Positions 32,672-44,420 are shown, counted from the stretch's first letter. The stretch: DNA of 64,000 nucleotides from Maea johnstoni (GCA_963942565.1 OZ012699.1:28453431-28517430), one strand, 5' to 3'. The notes: generated from the sequence alone by a model not told the origin. Made by a program: numbers and translations.

Positions 32672-32980
32672 GTTTCCTATTACATGCTAGGAAAAAAATA
32701 GGGTAGGTAGGTAGGGAATTTATTTCATTCTATCATATTCATTTTCTCTCCTCCATGCTGCATTAGACGGAAATGTGAAGCAAAATAGCGGCAAGTAGTG
32801 GGGTATCTAGACCTATTCAAATTCACTGAATTAGTATTGTACGCTGACATCTTATGTTTTCTTTCTTTTTTCAACTTCTCTTGTCTGCTATGTGTGGAAT
32901 ATGACACTGTTACAAATTTTGGGCATTAAAAAGATTAGGGTAGGGGCAAAAAATTAGGGTAGGTAGGGTAATAGGAAACA
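32672..32980. mobile_element. Probable MITE, copy B
   Basis: Counterpart of 21749-22057, with ends GTTTCCTATTACATG and AATAGGAAAC, nearly identical in sequence. Confidence 0.6.
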
Positions 32981-34149
32981 AACATTTCTTTAGACCTTAT
33001 TGGGGACACAGTATCGTCTTAAAATAGTTGCAATGGTTTTAGTGCTTTATAATCTTAGTAAGAAGTTCTAAAATGGCAATTGCTGCCATTTTAAATTTCT
33101 GACATATGCTAAAGACCTGACTAATGGAGCATCAGTCATAACAGACACTCCTAATGTCCTGGCATTAATGTCATAGAACGATACATTTAAGCTATGAAAA
33201 GTGTAGATATATTGAAATGTATGTTTTTAATTTTTATAACTAATTACACATAACTTTGATATGTTATGTGTACTCAGTATACATGTATTATTAGTCTATA
33301 TGACCAATGCAGGGGGAAAAGCATATATTTCCAAAATTGTAATATGCTAGTGAACCATAACATTAGATTCTCTTTTTTATACAAATCAGTTTTCATTTAA
33401 TCTCTTTTCATTTAATCTCTCTCATTACATCTGTCATTTAAAGCTGAAATGAAACATTGACTCAAATCAATAATTCTGTTCTAACCACCACAACTTATTT
33501 GTGGTCAGAGCTGGAGAGGATGAACAATTGATCAATTAAAATCCCTGAAAGTGTCCTTTCCAATGATACCATTGTTAATATTCTTCAGGAGATCACCAAG
33601 AAATGTAACATTCAGATGCACCATACCCCAGCGGAAAAATGGCTAGAATTTAGATAAAGCTATCAGCATGCATTCTGCTGAACAAAACGATGCAAGAAAG
33701 CGTCATGAATAGATAGCTTCATTCATGCTAGTTTTGTTAAAGACTTTTGAAAAGTGCACAATATTGTCCCACCAGCAGCAATGCATGCAGGACATGCATG
33801 TGCACCTAGGAAAGGCTCGACATTGAGCAACATCAGTATTGCTCTGTCCCAATAACTGCTCAAAAAGTCAAAATATGATTTTTAAAAAAAAGTAGAGCCG
33901 ACTCGCATCTGAAGAGCAAAATTTTTCTTGATTATACTAACATAGTCATCAAATCAAGCATTACAAACGTAACACAGAGCACCTAACACACATTATTAAC
34001 ATGCATAACTGCTTATTGCTGTCATGTCTTCTTTACAATCTCCAATGTATACATTCAAGCGTTGTGTGTTATACTGACCTTTGTACCTCGTCAGCACGTT
34101 CTAAAATTGAATAAACATGGCAATGTTAATATATCTCTGCCAATAAATA

Positions 34150-35482
34150 TCTCTATATTAATAGCAGGTTCCGAATTTTGTGACCGTAACTCCTCCCAAA
34201 CGGGTGAAAGCCTGATGCTGTGGCTTTGCATGCCGATTAGTGGGGGGCTGAAGTTTTGCGATAGCTAGGTTTGAAGTAAAAATAACTTACAAAAATGTTT
34301 TTGTGGAGTTTTTTTGTTTTGAATGAAAGTCTTAACTAAACTTAACATGAGCAGATTATTGCGTCATAGAACAATATGATATTTGGAAGCATGTGCATGT
34401 GATACGCTCCCATTGTTGAGGGAGGAGGCTATTATTGTAAATAAACTCCTCCCTCAACAATGGGAGCGTCACACATGCTTCCAACAATAGGAAATCCGAT
34501 TGTTATACAAGTACGGTTGTAGATGCAAAGCATCAATAGTCAAAAAGCGGGGCCAAGTTATCTATGAACTTGTGAGGGAACCGGATGTATAAAGAACATT
34601 AACATCATAGAGGAAAATAATTTATAATGACTAGATTTGTATCATTTTTGTAGAAATGAAACAAATATCGGAATTCTAGGCGCAAGCTGGAGACTTCGAA
34701 ATCTCTTGGGTGCGAAGCTACTAGGGTAAGCATCAGTTTGGTTACGAACCAGTTTGGTTGTGAAGTCTCCTGATTTCATTCTATACACATAGTAGACTAG
34801 TCTCTATATTAATAGCAGGTTCCAAATTTTGTGACCGTAGTCCTCCGAAACGGCTGCAAGCCTGATGCTGTGGCTTTGCATGCCGATTAGTCGGGGGCTG
34901 AAGTTTTGCGATAGCTAGGTTTGAAGTAAAAATAAGTAAAAATGTTTTTGAGAAGGTTTTTTGTTTTCAATGAAGATCTAAACTAAACTTAGCATGAGCA
35001 CATTGTTGCAACACTTGGATTGTGCAACAATCAGAACAAAATAATTTACTATTGTTGGAAGCATGTGCATGTGATACGCTCCCATTGTTGGGGGAGGAGG
35101 TTATTATTGTAAATAAACTCCTCTCTTAACAATGGGAGCGTCACATGCTTCCAACAATAGGAATGCTATTGTTATTTGATGTTCTGATTGTTGCACCATC
35201 CAGAATGTTACAACAACAGCTTAGTTTAGATCTTCATTTAAAGCAAAAAACTTGCCAAAAAACGTTTGTAAGCCTTACGAAATAAAGGGGATTGATCAAG
35301 GGAGGAAAGACGGTCATATAGTCTTTTAAAATATATTAAAATTGTAATTGTGGATACAGAAATCACGACATTATTTTTGAAAGATCAGCAAAGAGATCTT
35401 CCCTTGGCTGCTAATGTTGGCTGTTCTCTCATAAAACTAAGATGCGGTGTATAAGCCCGTGCTGTGCACGGGTTGCAGCTAG
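34150..35482 (+). mobile_element. Non-autonomous Helitron, private to copy B
   Basis: Starts TCTCTATATTAATAGCAGG after A (34149) and ends GCAGCTAG before T (35483). A 3' hairpin CCCGTGC-TGT-GCACGGG sits six bases before CTAG. Start TC, end CTAG, near-terminal hairpin and insertion between A and T without target duplication are the Helitron hallmarks. Copy A has the empty site. Inside, a second 5' end (TCTCTATATTAATAGCAGG) begins at 34801 directly after CTAG, so two related units of about 650 bp stand head to tail. Each holds a long palindrome (about 34384-34490 and 34965-35250). No Rep/helicase ORF. Confidence 0.92.
34965..35250. repeat. Long palindrome inside the Helitron
   Basis: Arms from GAAGATCTAAACTAAAC through TGCAACAATCAGAACA to CTATTGTTGGAAGCATGTG and CGCTCCCATTGTTG are mirrored to the right across a short centre near TTATTGTAAATAA (35104-35116). 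A second copy of the central part is at 34384-34490. Confidence 0.8.
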
Positions 35483-35865
35483 TTTGTTTCTTTATAGCTG
35501 GCCGGAAAATAAGTATTTCTTTGGAAAATTGGAACGTCCGTGAGCTCATGAGCTCACGAGTCAAATTGGGTGGTGAGCTCATGAGTTGATCTCCCTCCGT
35601 GAGTGCAGCTCTATGACAACACATATGTGCTTAAAATATAACTCAAATATAACATTCAGAAGTATCAACCACTCTTTGTGGTTTTGAATAGAAGTTAAGA
35701 AATGCTTTCGAAAATTAACAGCCATATTTCTCCTATTCTCCTCTCTAAGTAGCGCAGATTGGAGACTGATTAGACAATGTGACAAAAAATGAGTGAGTTG
35801 TGTGCTCCAATGACAAGAGTGGAATTCTGTTTTCATTGTTTTGACAATTCTATCTGCTTTTTTAG

Positions 35866-36338
35866 GTGCCTTATATGAAGGTGGATCATCCCACTTCTGT
35901 GTTACAGAACATCACCCCATACAGGCCAAGTCAATCAAAGTCCAAGTTCAAAGTTCATCGTTTCTCCATCTTGGAGAGATTTATCAGGTGTTTGACTCGA
36001 CTCTGAACATCTCCAATTCACTTTATCAAGGGAGCAATCGTTTTCAAGGATGGCAAGGATAATTCTCCAGCTATTTACCCATTCATACCTGCCTCAGTCC
36101 TAAATGGTCCTATAACTTAGTTGATATCTCAATTCTGCAAGACATCTCTTTAAGAAATCTTACGGAACCTAACTGTTGACTCTCAAATCTTATCCCCATC
36201 TTAGTCTCAATAGACCATAGCATCCAGAAATCAATGACCCAGGAAACTTAACTGACATTCAGTGCTGACATTATAGGATAATTATACAACTAGGGAGGCC
36301 GAGTTAATAAGTGAAGTCGTTTTGATTAAACACTTACC
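35866..36338 (+). other. Conserved leader exon of zinc-finger gene C
   Basis: Acceptor AG at 35864-35865 after CTATCTGCTTTTTT. Sequence conserved with A and B, including GCCAAGTCAATCAAAGTCCA and CATCTTGGAGAGATTTATCA. It runs without a visible donor to the ATG at 36339. Confidence 0.5.
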
Positions 36339-39131
36339 ATGTCGTCAGATGTGATAGATCAAAAGGATGGGGACAAAGGGGAAAGACCCTTTTCTGAAGC
36401 ATTTAAACAATCTACTACTCGCTTACAGCATAAGAGGAAACACAGTACGGAAAGACCCTTCCAATGCAATGAATGTGACAAGACATTTAAAAGATCCTTT
36501 ACTCTCGCACAGCATAAGAGGATACACAGTGGAGAAAGAGCCTTCCAATGCAATGTATGTGACAAGGCCTTCTCACATTCTTCTTCTCTGGTACAGCATA
36601 AGAGGATACATAGTGGGGAAAGGCCTTTCCAGTGCAATGAATGTGATAAGGCATACACAGATTCTTCTAGTCTACTAATACATAAGAGGATACATAGTGG
36701 TGAAAGACCCTTCCAATGCAATGTATGTAACAAAGCATTCACAAACGGTAAGGGTCTGATAAAGCATAAGAGGATACACAGTGGGGAAAGACCCTTCCAA
36801 TGCAATGTATGTGATAAGGCCTTCTCACATTCTTCTAGTCTGGTACATCATAAGAGGATACATAGTGGGGAAAGGCCTTACAAGTGCAATGAATGTGATA
36901 AGGCATTCAAAGATTCTTCTAGTCTATTAATGCATAAGAGGATACACAGTGGGGAAAGACCCTTCCAATGTAATGAATGTAACAAGGCATTTACAAGCTC
37001 TTCTAATTTGGTACAGCATATGAAAATACATAAAGAGGAAAGACCCTTCCAATGCAATGAATGTAACAAGACATTTAAAAGATCCTTTACTCTCGCACAG
37101 CATAAGAGGATACACAGTGGGGAAAGAGCCTTCCGATGCAATGTATGTGACAAGGCCTTCTCACATTCTTCTTCTCTGGTAGAGCATAAGAGGATACATA
37201 GTGGGGAAAGGCCTTTCCAGTGCAATGAATGTGATAAGGCATACAAAGATTCTTCTAGTCTACTAATACATAAGAGGACACACAATGGGGAAAAGCCCTT
37301 CCAGTGCAATATATGTGACAAGGCATTCAGACAGTCTGATTATCTGCTAATGCATAAGAGGATACACAGTGGGGAAAGACCCTTCCAGTGCAATGTATGT
37401 GACAAAACATTCACACAATCTTCTGGTTTGATACAGCATAAGAGGATACACAGTGGGGAAAGACCCTTCCAGTGCAATGTATGTGACAAAACATTCACAC
37501 AGTCTTCTGGTTTGGCACAGCATATGAGGACACACAGTGGGGAAAGACCTTTCCAGTGCAATGAGTGTGACAAGGCATTCGCACTGTCTTCTATTCTGAA
37601 ACGGCATAAAAAGATACACAGTGGGGAAAGACCCTTCCAGTGCAATGTGTGTGACAAGGCATTCATACAGTTTTCTAATCTGGTACAGCATAAAAAGATA
37701 CACAGTGGGAAAAATGCCTTTAAGTGCAACAAGTGTGACAAGGCATTCACAACTTCTAGTCTGGCAGAGCATACATGTACAAGGAATCACACAGGAGAAA
37801 GACCTCTTCAATGTGATATGTGTGATAAGATATATAAGACATCATCTTCTCTGAATCGGCATCAATTAACACATCAAATGCTGTCAACTCACAAAACAGA
37901 ACAACAGTTCTCAGAACCAGGGCAATGGATTGTTGTTAAAGGACAATGTGTCCCAGTAAAGCAAGAGTTGGGGGAAAATGCTAGCAGCACATTAGTAAAA
38001 CAGGAAAACCATGTTGTTGAAGGACAGTGTGTCCCTATAAAGCAAGACGTGGAGGAAAATGCTAGCAGCACATTAGTAAAACAGGAAAAGCATGCCGTTG
38101 AAAGAAAATGTCTCCTGATAAAGCAAGAGTTAGAGAAAAATGCTAGCAGCATATTAGTAAAAAAGGAAAACCATGTTGTTGAAGGACAGTGTGTCCATAT
38201 AAAGCAGGAGTTGGAGGAAAATGCTAGCAGCATATTAGTAAAACAGGAAAACCATGTTGCTGAAGGTACGTGTGTCCCTGTAAATCAAGAATTGGAGGAA
38301 AATGCTAGCAGTATATTAGTAAAACAGGAAAACCAGGGACAGTGTGTCCCTATACAAGAGTTGGAGGAAAATGCTAGCAGCATATTAGTCAAACAGGAAA
38401 ACCATTTTGTTGAAGGACAGCGTGTCCCTGTGAAGCAAGAGTTGGAGGAAAATGCTAGCAGTATATTAGTGAAACAGGAAAACCATGTTGTTGAAGGACA
38501 GTGTGTCCTTGTAAATCAAGAGTTGGAGGAAAATGCTAGCAGTATATTAGTAAAACAGGAAAACCATGTTGTTGAAGGACAGTGTCTCCCGATAAAGCAA
38601 GAGTTGGAGGAAAATACTAATAGCATATTAGTAAAACAGGAAAACCATTTTGTTGAAGGACAGCGTGTCCCTGTGAAGCAAGAGTTGGAGGAAAATGCTA
38701 GCAGTATATTAGTGAAACAGGAAAACCATGTTGTTGAAGGACAGTGTGTCCTTGTAAATCAAGAGTTGGAGGAAAATGCTAGCAGTATATTAGTAAAACA
38801 GGAAAACCATGTTGTTGAAGGACAGTGTCTCCCGATAAAGCAAGAGTTGGAGGAAAATACTAATAGCATATTAGTAAAACAGGAAAACCATGTTGTTGAA
38901 GGACAGTGTATCCCTGTAAAGCAAGAGTTGGAGGAAAATGCTAGCAGCATATTAGTAAAACAGGAAAACCATGTTGTTGAAGGACAGTGTGTCCCTGTAA
39001 ATCAAGAATTGGAGGAAAATGCTAGCAGTATATTAGTAAAACAGGAAAAACAGGGAGAGGGTGTCCCTATACAAGAGTCGGAGGGAAATGCTAATAGTAT
39101 ATTAGTAAAACAGGAAAACCATATTGTTTAA
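36339..39131 (+). CDS. C2H2 zinc-finger protein with SUMO-motif repeat tail, paralogue C
   Basis: 930 residues. The N-terminus MSSDVIDQKDGDKGERPF and the cysteine-less first finger match A and D. About 16 canonical fingers follow, plus one atypical finger with a long His spacing (AEHTCTRNH). Fingers 1-3 and 8-10 are near repeats of each other (KRSFTLAQH, SHSSSLV, DSSSLLIH), indicating an internal block duplication. From about residue 532 the tail holds 15 repeats, the most of any paralogue, with about 23 strict [IV]KxE sites. In four repeats the first site reads VNQE and in two the Lys is deleted (PIQE), whereas the second site is VKQE or VKKE in all 15. Repeats 7-9 and 10-12 are a 243-bp duplication (38404-38646 / 38647-38889) that I find identical where compared. 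The TAA stop is shared with paralogue B. Expected nuclear and DNA-binding; function unknown. Confidence 0.9.
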   Translation: MSSDVIDQKDGDKGERPFSEAFKQSTTRLQHKRKHSTERPFQCNECDKTFKRSFTLAQHKRIHSGERAFQCNVCDKAFSHSSSLVQHKRIHSGERPFQCNECDKAYTDSSSLLIHKRIHSGERPFQCNVCNKAFTNGKGLIKHKRIHSGERPFQCNVCDKAFSHSSSLVHHKRIHSGERPYKCNECDKAFKDSSSLLMHKRIHSGERPFQCNECNKAFTSSSNLVQHMKIHKEERPFQCNECNKTFKRSFTLAQHKRIHSGERAFRCNVCDKAFSHSSSLVEHKRIHSGERPFQCNECDKAYKDSSSLLIHKRTHNGEKPFQCNICDKAFRQSDYLLMHKRIHSGERPFQCNVCDKTFTQSSGLIQHKRIHSGERPFQCNVCDKTFTQSSGLAQHMRTHSGERPFQCNECDKAFALSSILKRHKKIHSGERPFQCNVCDKAFIQFSNLVQHKKIHSGKNAFKCNKCDKAFTTSSLAEHTCTRNHTGERPLQCDMCDKIYKTSSSLNRHQLTHQMLSTHKTEQQFSEPGQWIVVKGQCVPVKQELGENASSTLVKQENHVVEGQCVPIKQDVEENASSTLVKQEKHAVERKCLLIKQELEKNASSILVKKENHVVEGQCVHIKQELEENASSILVKQENHVAEGTCVPVNQELEENASSILVKQENQGQCVPIQELEENASSILVKQENHFVEGQRVPVKQELEENASSILVKQENHVVEGQCVLVNQELEENASSILVKQENHVVEGQCLPIKQELEENTNSILVKQENHFVEGQRVPVKQELEENASSILVKQENHVVEGQCVLVNQELEENASSILVKQENHVVEGQCLPIKQELEENTNSILVKQENHVVEGQCIPVKQELEENASSILVKQENHVVEGQCVPVNQELEENASSILVKQEKQGEGVPIQESEGNANSILVKQENHIV

Positions 39132-39517
39132 ACGTGGTGTGTCCCTATAAAGCAAGAGTTGGAGGAAAACGCTAGCAGCATATTAGTAAAATAGTAAAAT
39201 TCACGATGTCTGATATAACTGATATGTCTGATATGGACTTCTAAATAAAGTAATACTCGACATACACCAGTGGCCAACCTAAATAATCACCTGGGAATGA
39301 AATCCATCTTGGTAACCCTTCCAGTGCTAAGGCTACTTTCGTCCAAAGCACAAGGATGCAAAGATTTTTGATAACCATCTAAACCCTGTCATGTTGGTAT
39401 TTATTGGAAAGCTCTAACTGAATACCTATGTGTGCTCAGGTAGATGAGTACCCCATGTGCCAGGGGTTCTTTTGGCAAAATTAGCCACCAGCAGCATAAG
39501 AGTTAATTAAAGGTAGA
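39132..39517. other. Remnant tail repeat and 3' flank of gene C
   Basis: 39132-39195 continues in frame as a tail repeat (VPIKQELEENASSILVK then stop) after the TAA. AATAAA occurs at 39243-39248 and is a candidate polyadenylation signal. Then DNA homologous to A and B up to the Helitron at 39518. Confidence 0.6.
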
Positions 39518-40357
39518 CTAGCAGCTCCCCGTGCGCTGCACGGTTTTGGATTCTGTCATACTCAATCATGCGCAGGAAGAAAAGAGGCAGAGAATAAAAC
39601 AAAACAATTAAAGTACCTTCACCACTCAAAACATTAGAACCCTTACTGAACCATCGGCATCGCTGAGGGTTAAATGAGTGATCTTAAGGTTTGCTGGCTA
39701 TGAATGGATTAATAAACGCATTTTCTGATGAAAATAATATGTACTTACCTTCTTGCTTTACATAATACATTTATGTAATAGTCATCAGACAAACATGCAT
39801 GTGTGTAAAAACATTATCTTGATTTAATTTCAACAATTCATTTTAATATTCATTTCAATAAATCTTGTTTATAACATTTGCCAATGGAACATACACATTT
39901 GATGAATAAAATAATAAAATAACCCTTACAGCTAAGGTGCTCATGGGTTAATTAAATAACCCTTAACATTTTCTGGGTTGCAAAAGATTAAACGATTGAT
40001 ATTTAAGTGCATTGGCCAAGCCAAACTTTACAATCTCATTATATATTCTTGGGTGGCAAAAGGTTTAGTGAATATAGTGATCAGGTCCTCTGGCAATGAA
40101 TAGGTTAATTGAATAACCTCTAACATATCCTGTGTTGCAAACGGTCAAATGAATGATATTAAGGTGCTTTGGCCATAAATTGGCTAATAAAATAACCCTT
40201 TACTAATTATGTGTGATAAAGGGTTAACTGAATAGCATTGTGATGCTCTGGCCATGAATGAGTTAACTTTGATGTATTCTTCATGGGTAAATGGTAAAAT
40301 GAATGGTCATCAGGTGTGCTGGCCATGAATGGGTAAATCAAATAACCCTTAACACAT

Positions 40358-41954
40358 GGTCTTAGCCAGCAGGGAGTCAAGGGTGTCTTTTTGGACACCC
40401 AAACCCTTAAAATCCACCGCTCAGGACACCCAATTTTTTTAAGTGAGGAATTTCTTAAAATGTCAATCTCAAGCATATACTGTAGAACAGGTAAAGTTCG
40501 CTAGTGCGATTATTTCGCGAATACGCGAACTAGTATCGCACTCGCGAACTTAGCGCACGCGATCAATTATATACATAGTAACGCTACCCACCACTGGAGG
40601 TGGTGGCGCGTCGGTCGGTGAATTCCACTCCTAGACGGTCGAGGTTTAAACGAAGAAAAATCCGTCCAATAACTTCCCAAAGCTATCATAATATGATACA
40701 TTGGTAACTTGTGAATAAGTTACCAATGTATCATAACAAAATTCGCATTCTTACATCTCAAATTTCTAGGATACCTGGGCCAATCTATGGATCTCTTACG
40801 AGAAACAAGATGGCTGCCATCATTGTTCGATAGACTCGGACACGTGCTGCGATGGGAACATTTGATAATTATCAACATACATACATGTGTATGTTGATAA
40901 TTATCAGAATGATGGATATCATAAAGAAATAATTATCTTGTTCCTACTCGAATTGAATTGTTGTCAATTTACTGTTTACGGCAATACGTGTATTTGCAGT
41001 TGATGAGTATATACCAGCATAGCGTGATTCTCACTAGTAGCCGGTCCGAGGCTGAAACGAAACAAAATACGTCCAATAACTTCCCAAAGCTATCATAATA
41101 TGATACATTGGTAACTTATGAATAAGTTACCAATGTATCATAACATAATTCGCATTCTTACATGTGAAATTTCTAGGATACCTGGGCCAATCTATGGATC
41201 TCTTACGAGAAACAAGATGGCTGCCACCATTGTTCAATAGACTCGGACAGGTGATGCGATGAAAACATTTGATAATTATCAACATACATACATGTGTATG
41301 TTGATAATTATCAGAATAATGGATATTATATAGAAATAATGATATTATTCCTGACTTGAATTGAATCGTTGCCAATTTACTGTTTACGGCAATACGTGTA
41401 TTTGCAGTTGACGAATATATACCAGCATAGCGTGATTCTCACTCGTAGCCGGTCCTAGGCTGAAACGAAGGGGAATACATGCAACAACTTCACAAACTCA
41501 TTATAATATGACACATTGGTAACTTATGAAAAAGTTACCAAGGTATCATATTATAAATGGCATGTTTACCAGTCCAATTTTGTTGAAACTTCTGCCAGAT
41601 TATAGCCGCAAGATGGCCGCCGAATGTTTGCATTTTTAAGATTACTGTTTGGTTCAATAGATGGCGCTGAAGAACATGCTCACACGCGAAATAAAGTACA
41701 CGCGAAAAACCGAAAAATCGGCTTTTCGCGAAATTTTTGTAGCGCGATATATACCTATTCTACAGTAATGCATTTTTTTCATCTCCATATAATTCCATTG
41801 CCATTGTATAAGAATGTCATGCCTTATTTTGATAAATTTATACATGTTATGGTTTAAATCAGAATACGTTGTGGTCCTTCTTAAAAATCTGGCCGCCCCA
41901 AAATTTTACAATTGTCAATTTTGGACATCCAGTTTCTAAACCCTGGCTAAGACC
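40358..41954. mobile_element. TIR element splitting the minisatellite
   Basis: Ends GGTCTTAGCCAG and CTGGCTAAGACC. Just inside lie GGACACCC words (40392-40435) and GGACATCCAG (41921). The minisatellite resumes on both sides. A target duplication was not resolved. Most of its length is a second, nested element (40480-41765). Confidence 0.6.
40480..41765. mobile_element. TA-flanked TIR element with tandem hairpin units
   Basis: Ends CTGTAGAACAGGTAAAG and CCTATTCTACAG, with TA at 40478-40479 and 41766-41767. The interior holds about 2.3 tandem copies of a block of about 405 bp (starts near 40660, 41067 and 41475). Each block carries two perfect palindromes: TTGGTAACTT-GTGAATAAGTTACCAA type, and TGATAATTATCAACATACAT with its mirror. 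TTTCGCG words (TTCGCGAATACGCGAA) lie near both ends. Confidence 0.8.
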
Positions 41955-42317
41955 TTGCCTTTACATATTCTAGGTTGTAAAAGGTTAAATGATTCATTTG
42001 AAGGTGCATTGGTCATGAATGAGTTTACGTAAGAACCTTTAATATGTTCACGGTGGGTAAAGGGTTAAATGAATGGTCTTCAGGTGCTCTGACCATAAAT
42101 GTGCTAATAAGATAACCCTTTACTAATTCTGGGTGGCAAAGTGTTAAATGAATGATCTTGGCCAGGTGCATTGGCCAGGAAAGGGTAAACTTAACAGCAT
42201 TTGATTTATTCTGGATGGGTAAAGGGTTAAATGACTTACCCTAGGATATTACATACATTCATGTTTTATATAATAAAACATACATATAAATAGCAATTAT
42301 GAACTTGAACAACCAAG

Positions 42318-42341
42318 AGTGTGTGTGTATGTGTGTGTGTT
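42318..42341. repeat. Short (GT)n run
   Basis: A GTGTGTGTGTATGTGTGTGTGT-like stretch within the Helitron-bounded insertion. Simple repeat only. Confidence 0.8.
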
Positions 42342-42559
42342 AAATACAAAAACAAATATATTGCATTCACACAGTCCACCAAAAGAGCGTAAATATACTG
42401 CCTCACTTAGAGAAATGATAAAGAACACAGAACTATGATACAATATTTAGGTTGTTATTATAAAACGGATTAATCATTTCAAGTCAGCAGTTATTTTTAC
42501 AATGGTAAAATTGAGTTTTTAGGTGACTGGATCTATGGCATAAAGTGCCATCCGAAATA

Positions 42560-43050
42560 TAGGAAAACAGCAGTGAATAACAAGAGGGACGCCGGTGGCG
42601 TCAAGTGTTTGTCTTGTTGCTTAAGTCATTTTGTTGTTTGATTTCTTAATTTTTAGTTTTTATGACATTTTGTATTCTTTAATTGTTTGTTTTTCAAATT
42701 TTAAATTTCTTCAATATAGGTTTTATGGCAATTTTTAACTTTCTCCGTACATGATGGTTTATCATATGGTGGTTTTGTTATTCCCTTCAAAGGCTTTGTA
42801 GTTGGATAAATATTTGGTCATGGTCAGAATAATATGTTTTTATTACTCCTGAGGCTTGGACTGTTGTAATATTTGTGTGTATGTGATCAATTATAGTGTT
42901 TTGTTTTGTTGTTTCAGTTGTAATAATTTGCTTTGTGTTCAGGTCTTTACATATTTTTTTTAGTGTTTGGTGGTTTTTGTTTAAGATGTTAATGTTAAAA
43001 TCACCCATGACTATTTTTCATCATGAATTAAGTCACATCGCTGAAGATCA
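42560..43050 (-). mobile_element. LINE fragment, endonuclease domain
   Basis: Minus-strand 43008-42787 reads MGDFNINILNKNHQTLKKI, then IDHIHTNI, then ASGVIKTYYSDHDQIFIQL. GDFN and SDHD are the conserved C-terminal motifs of the apurinic-type endonuclease of CR1/L2/Jockey-like LINEs. No RT follows, so this is an internal fragment. Confidence 0.75.
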
Positions 43051-44330
43051 AGGTTTCAGTAAGCGTCAAAGTAGTTTCTCGAACAAGGAGGGTGTGTTAT
43101 ATGTATCATGATCACTAGCCCTAAGACCCACCCCAAACCCCCCCAACCGAGTCAGGCGATAATCATGGAATCAAGATGGGTACCTGCGAGGTCGGTTAGC
43201 TTTTCTGGTAACCAATCCACATCCAGGGATGGGAACTTAGGCGAAAATTAAGACAAAAAAAATAATAATAATAAAAAAAAAGGTTAATGGAAATCATCTC
43301 TGAAAGTCACCCTAACTAGCGTTGTTCTGTTTCCCAGGTTCATAGTTCCTGCGCATCTCTGTATGGAAGCGGCAACCACTGCCACAACTCCCATGATCGT
43401 GTACATAGATTTTTGATATCATCACATCCAGCATAATTATTGAACTAGTTCAGATGACTAGCAGTTCTGAATGGTCTGATTATTATGTAGTAGTATAGTC
43501 TTGGAGCCCTAGTATGATAGGGAGTAAGATGGGTAGTCCATGTTCAAGGCAATAGGCCCACAGGCTATTCACTAGAACATGCTCACCAACTCCCTAAGTA
43601 TTTGTCATGCTGGAATATTTTTTGAGAATTTTTTTGATCCTTAGTGATATTCTGCTTCTGTGTAAACTTGTTTCAACAGAGCTTTTCTCCTGGTTTCATC
43701 CTATCGCTCTTGGAGGGGTATCTCCTGCTAGAATCTGCCAAATGTTCGCGTAATAAGATGTTTGAAGGTCAGGAATTTCTTTCAGATATTGCATCCGATT
43801 GTGAACCTAATTTAACATACATATGGATGTTAACATGCTGGGGGACCATCACACATGAGATCAATTTGTACCTATTATATATGTAAATGGCCAGCTGATG
43901 GATGCTGCTGGCAGGGATGCAATAGAGTGAAAGACATACTGTGTAAGGTATCTTGAAGGATTAAGCTGTGTATTCTATATAGATAGATTCTTGTGAAATA
44001 TGCAGCTTAAGCCATAGTTAGCATGAGGCTAGAGCTTGATTTCAGACTATCATATATTTAAAATAGAAAATGTTTGTATAACAACTTTTATCAACAAGTA
44101 GCTTTTCTGTGGTAGCTCTAGATCTTGACTCTGAGCTCCATCCATCTCTTCAATCCCCATCAAAAAGTGCATGTTCAGTTGACCGCTGGGGAAAATCATG
44201 CTAACTACAAGATATCACTAGCTTGTGGGTTATTTCGGTATCTGTTCCTTCTGGTGATGTTTCTATTCATGTTTACTGGTTAGAAGTGTTGAGGGTTCCA
44301 CTATGTGCAAGCTTCCTATCCCAGCAAGAA

Positions 44331-44332
<2 letters not shown>
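43051..44332. other. Gene-free stretch in the large insertion
   Basis: AT-rich, with an A-rich patch at about 43250-43282. Short ORFs have no recognisable motif. Confidence 0.4.

Positions 44333-44414
<82 letters not shown>
44333..44414. repeat. (GT)n(TA)n microsatellite
   Basis: A short GT run passes into about 37 TA units. It gives false Ile-Tyr ORFs on both strands. Confidence 0.96.

Positions 44415-44420
<6 letters not shown>

Larger units (their letters stand above)
23497..35746 (+). repeat. Tandem segmental duplication, copy B
   Basis: Same order as copy A. Private features are a gene with many more fingers and the Helitron at 34150-35482. It shares with A the internal tandem duplication and the 8-bp-duplication MITE. 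It shares with C the truncated end of the ORF (reading HIV then stop) and the downstream remnant repeat. Confidence 0.9.
39640..42240. repeat. Degenerate minisatellite, period about 75-85 bp, interrupted
   Basis: Recurring order of words TAACCCTTAACA, TTCTGGGTTGCAAAAGG, TTAAATGAATGATCTT, AAGGTGC-TTGGCCATGAATG. About seven units lie at 39640-40357 and about four at 41955-42240. The two parts are separated by the TIR element at 40358-41954. Non-coding. Confidence 0.7.

Noticed and set aside
40480-41600. CRISPR-like array from regularly spaced palindromes
   Set aside because: Units of about 405 bp in an animal genome with only two to three copies and no cas genes; it is tandem repeat structure inside a transposon.
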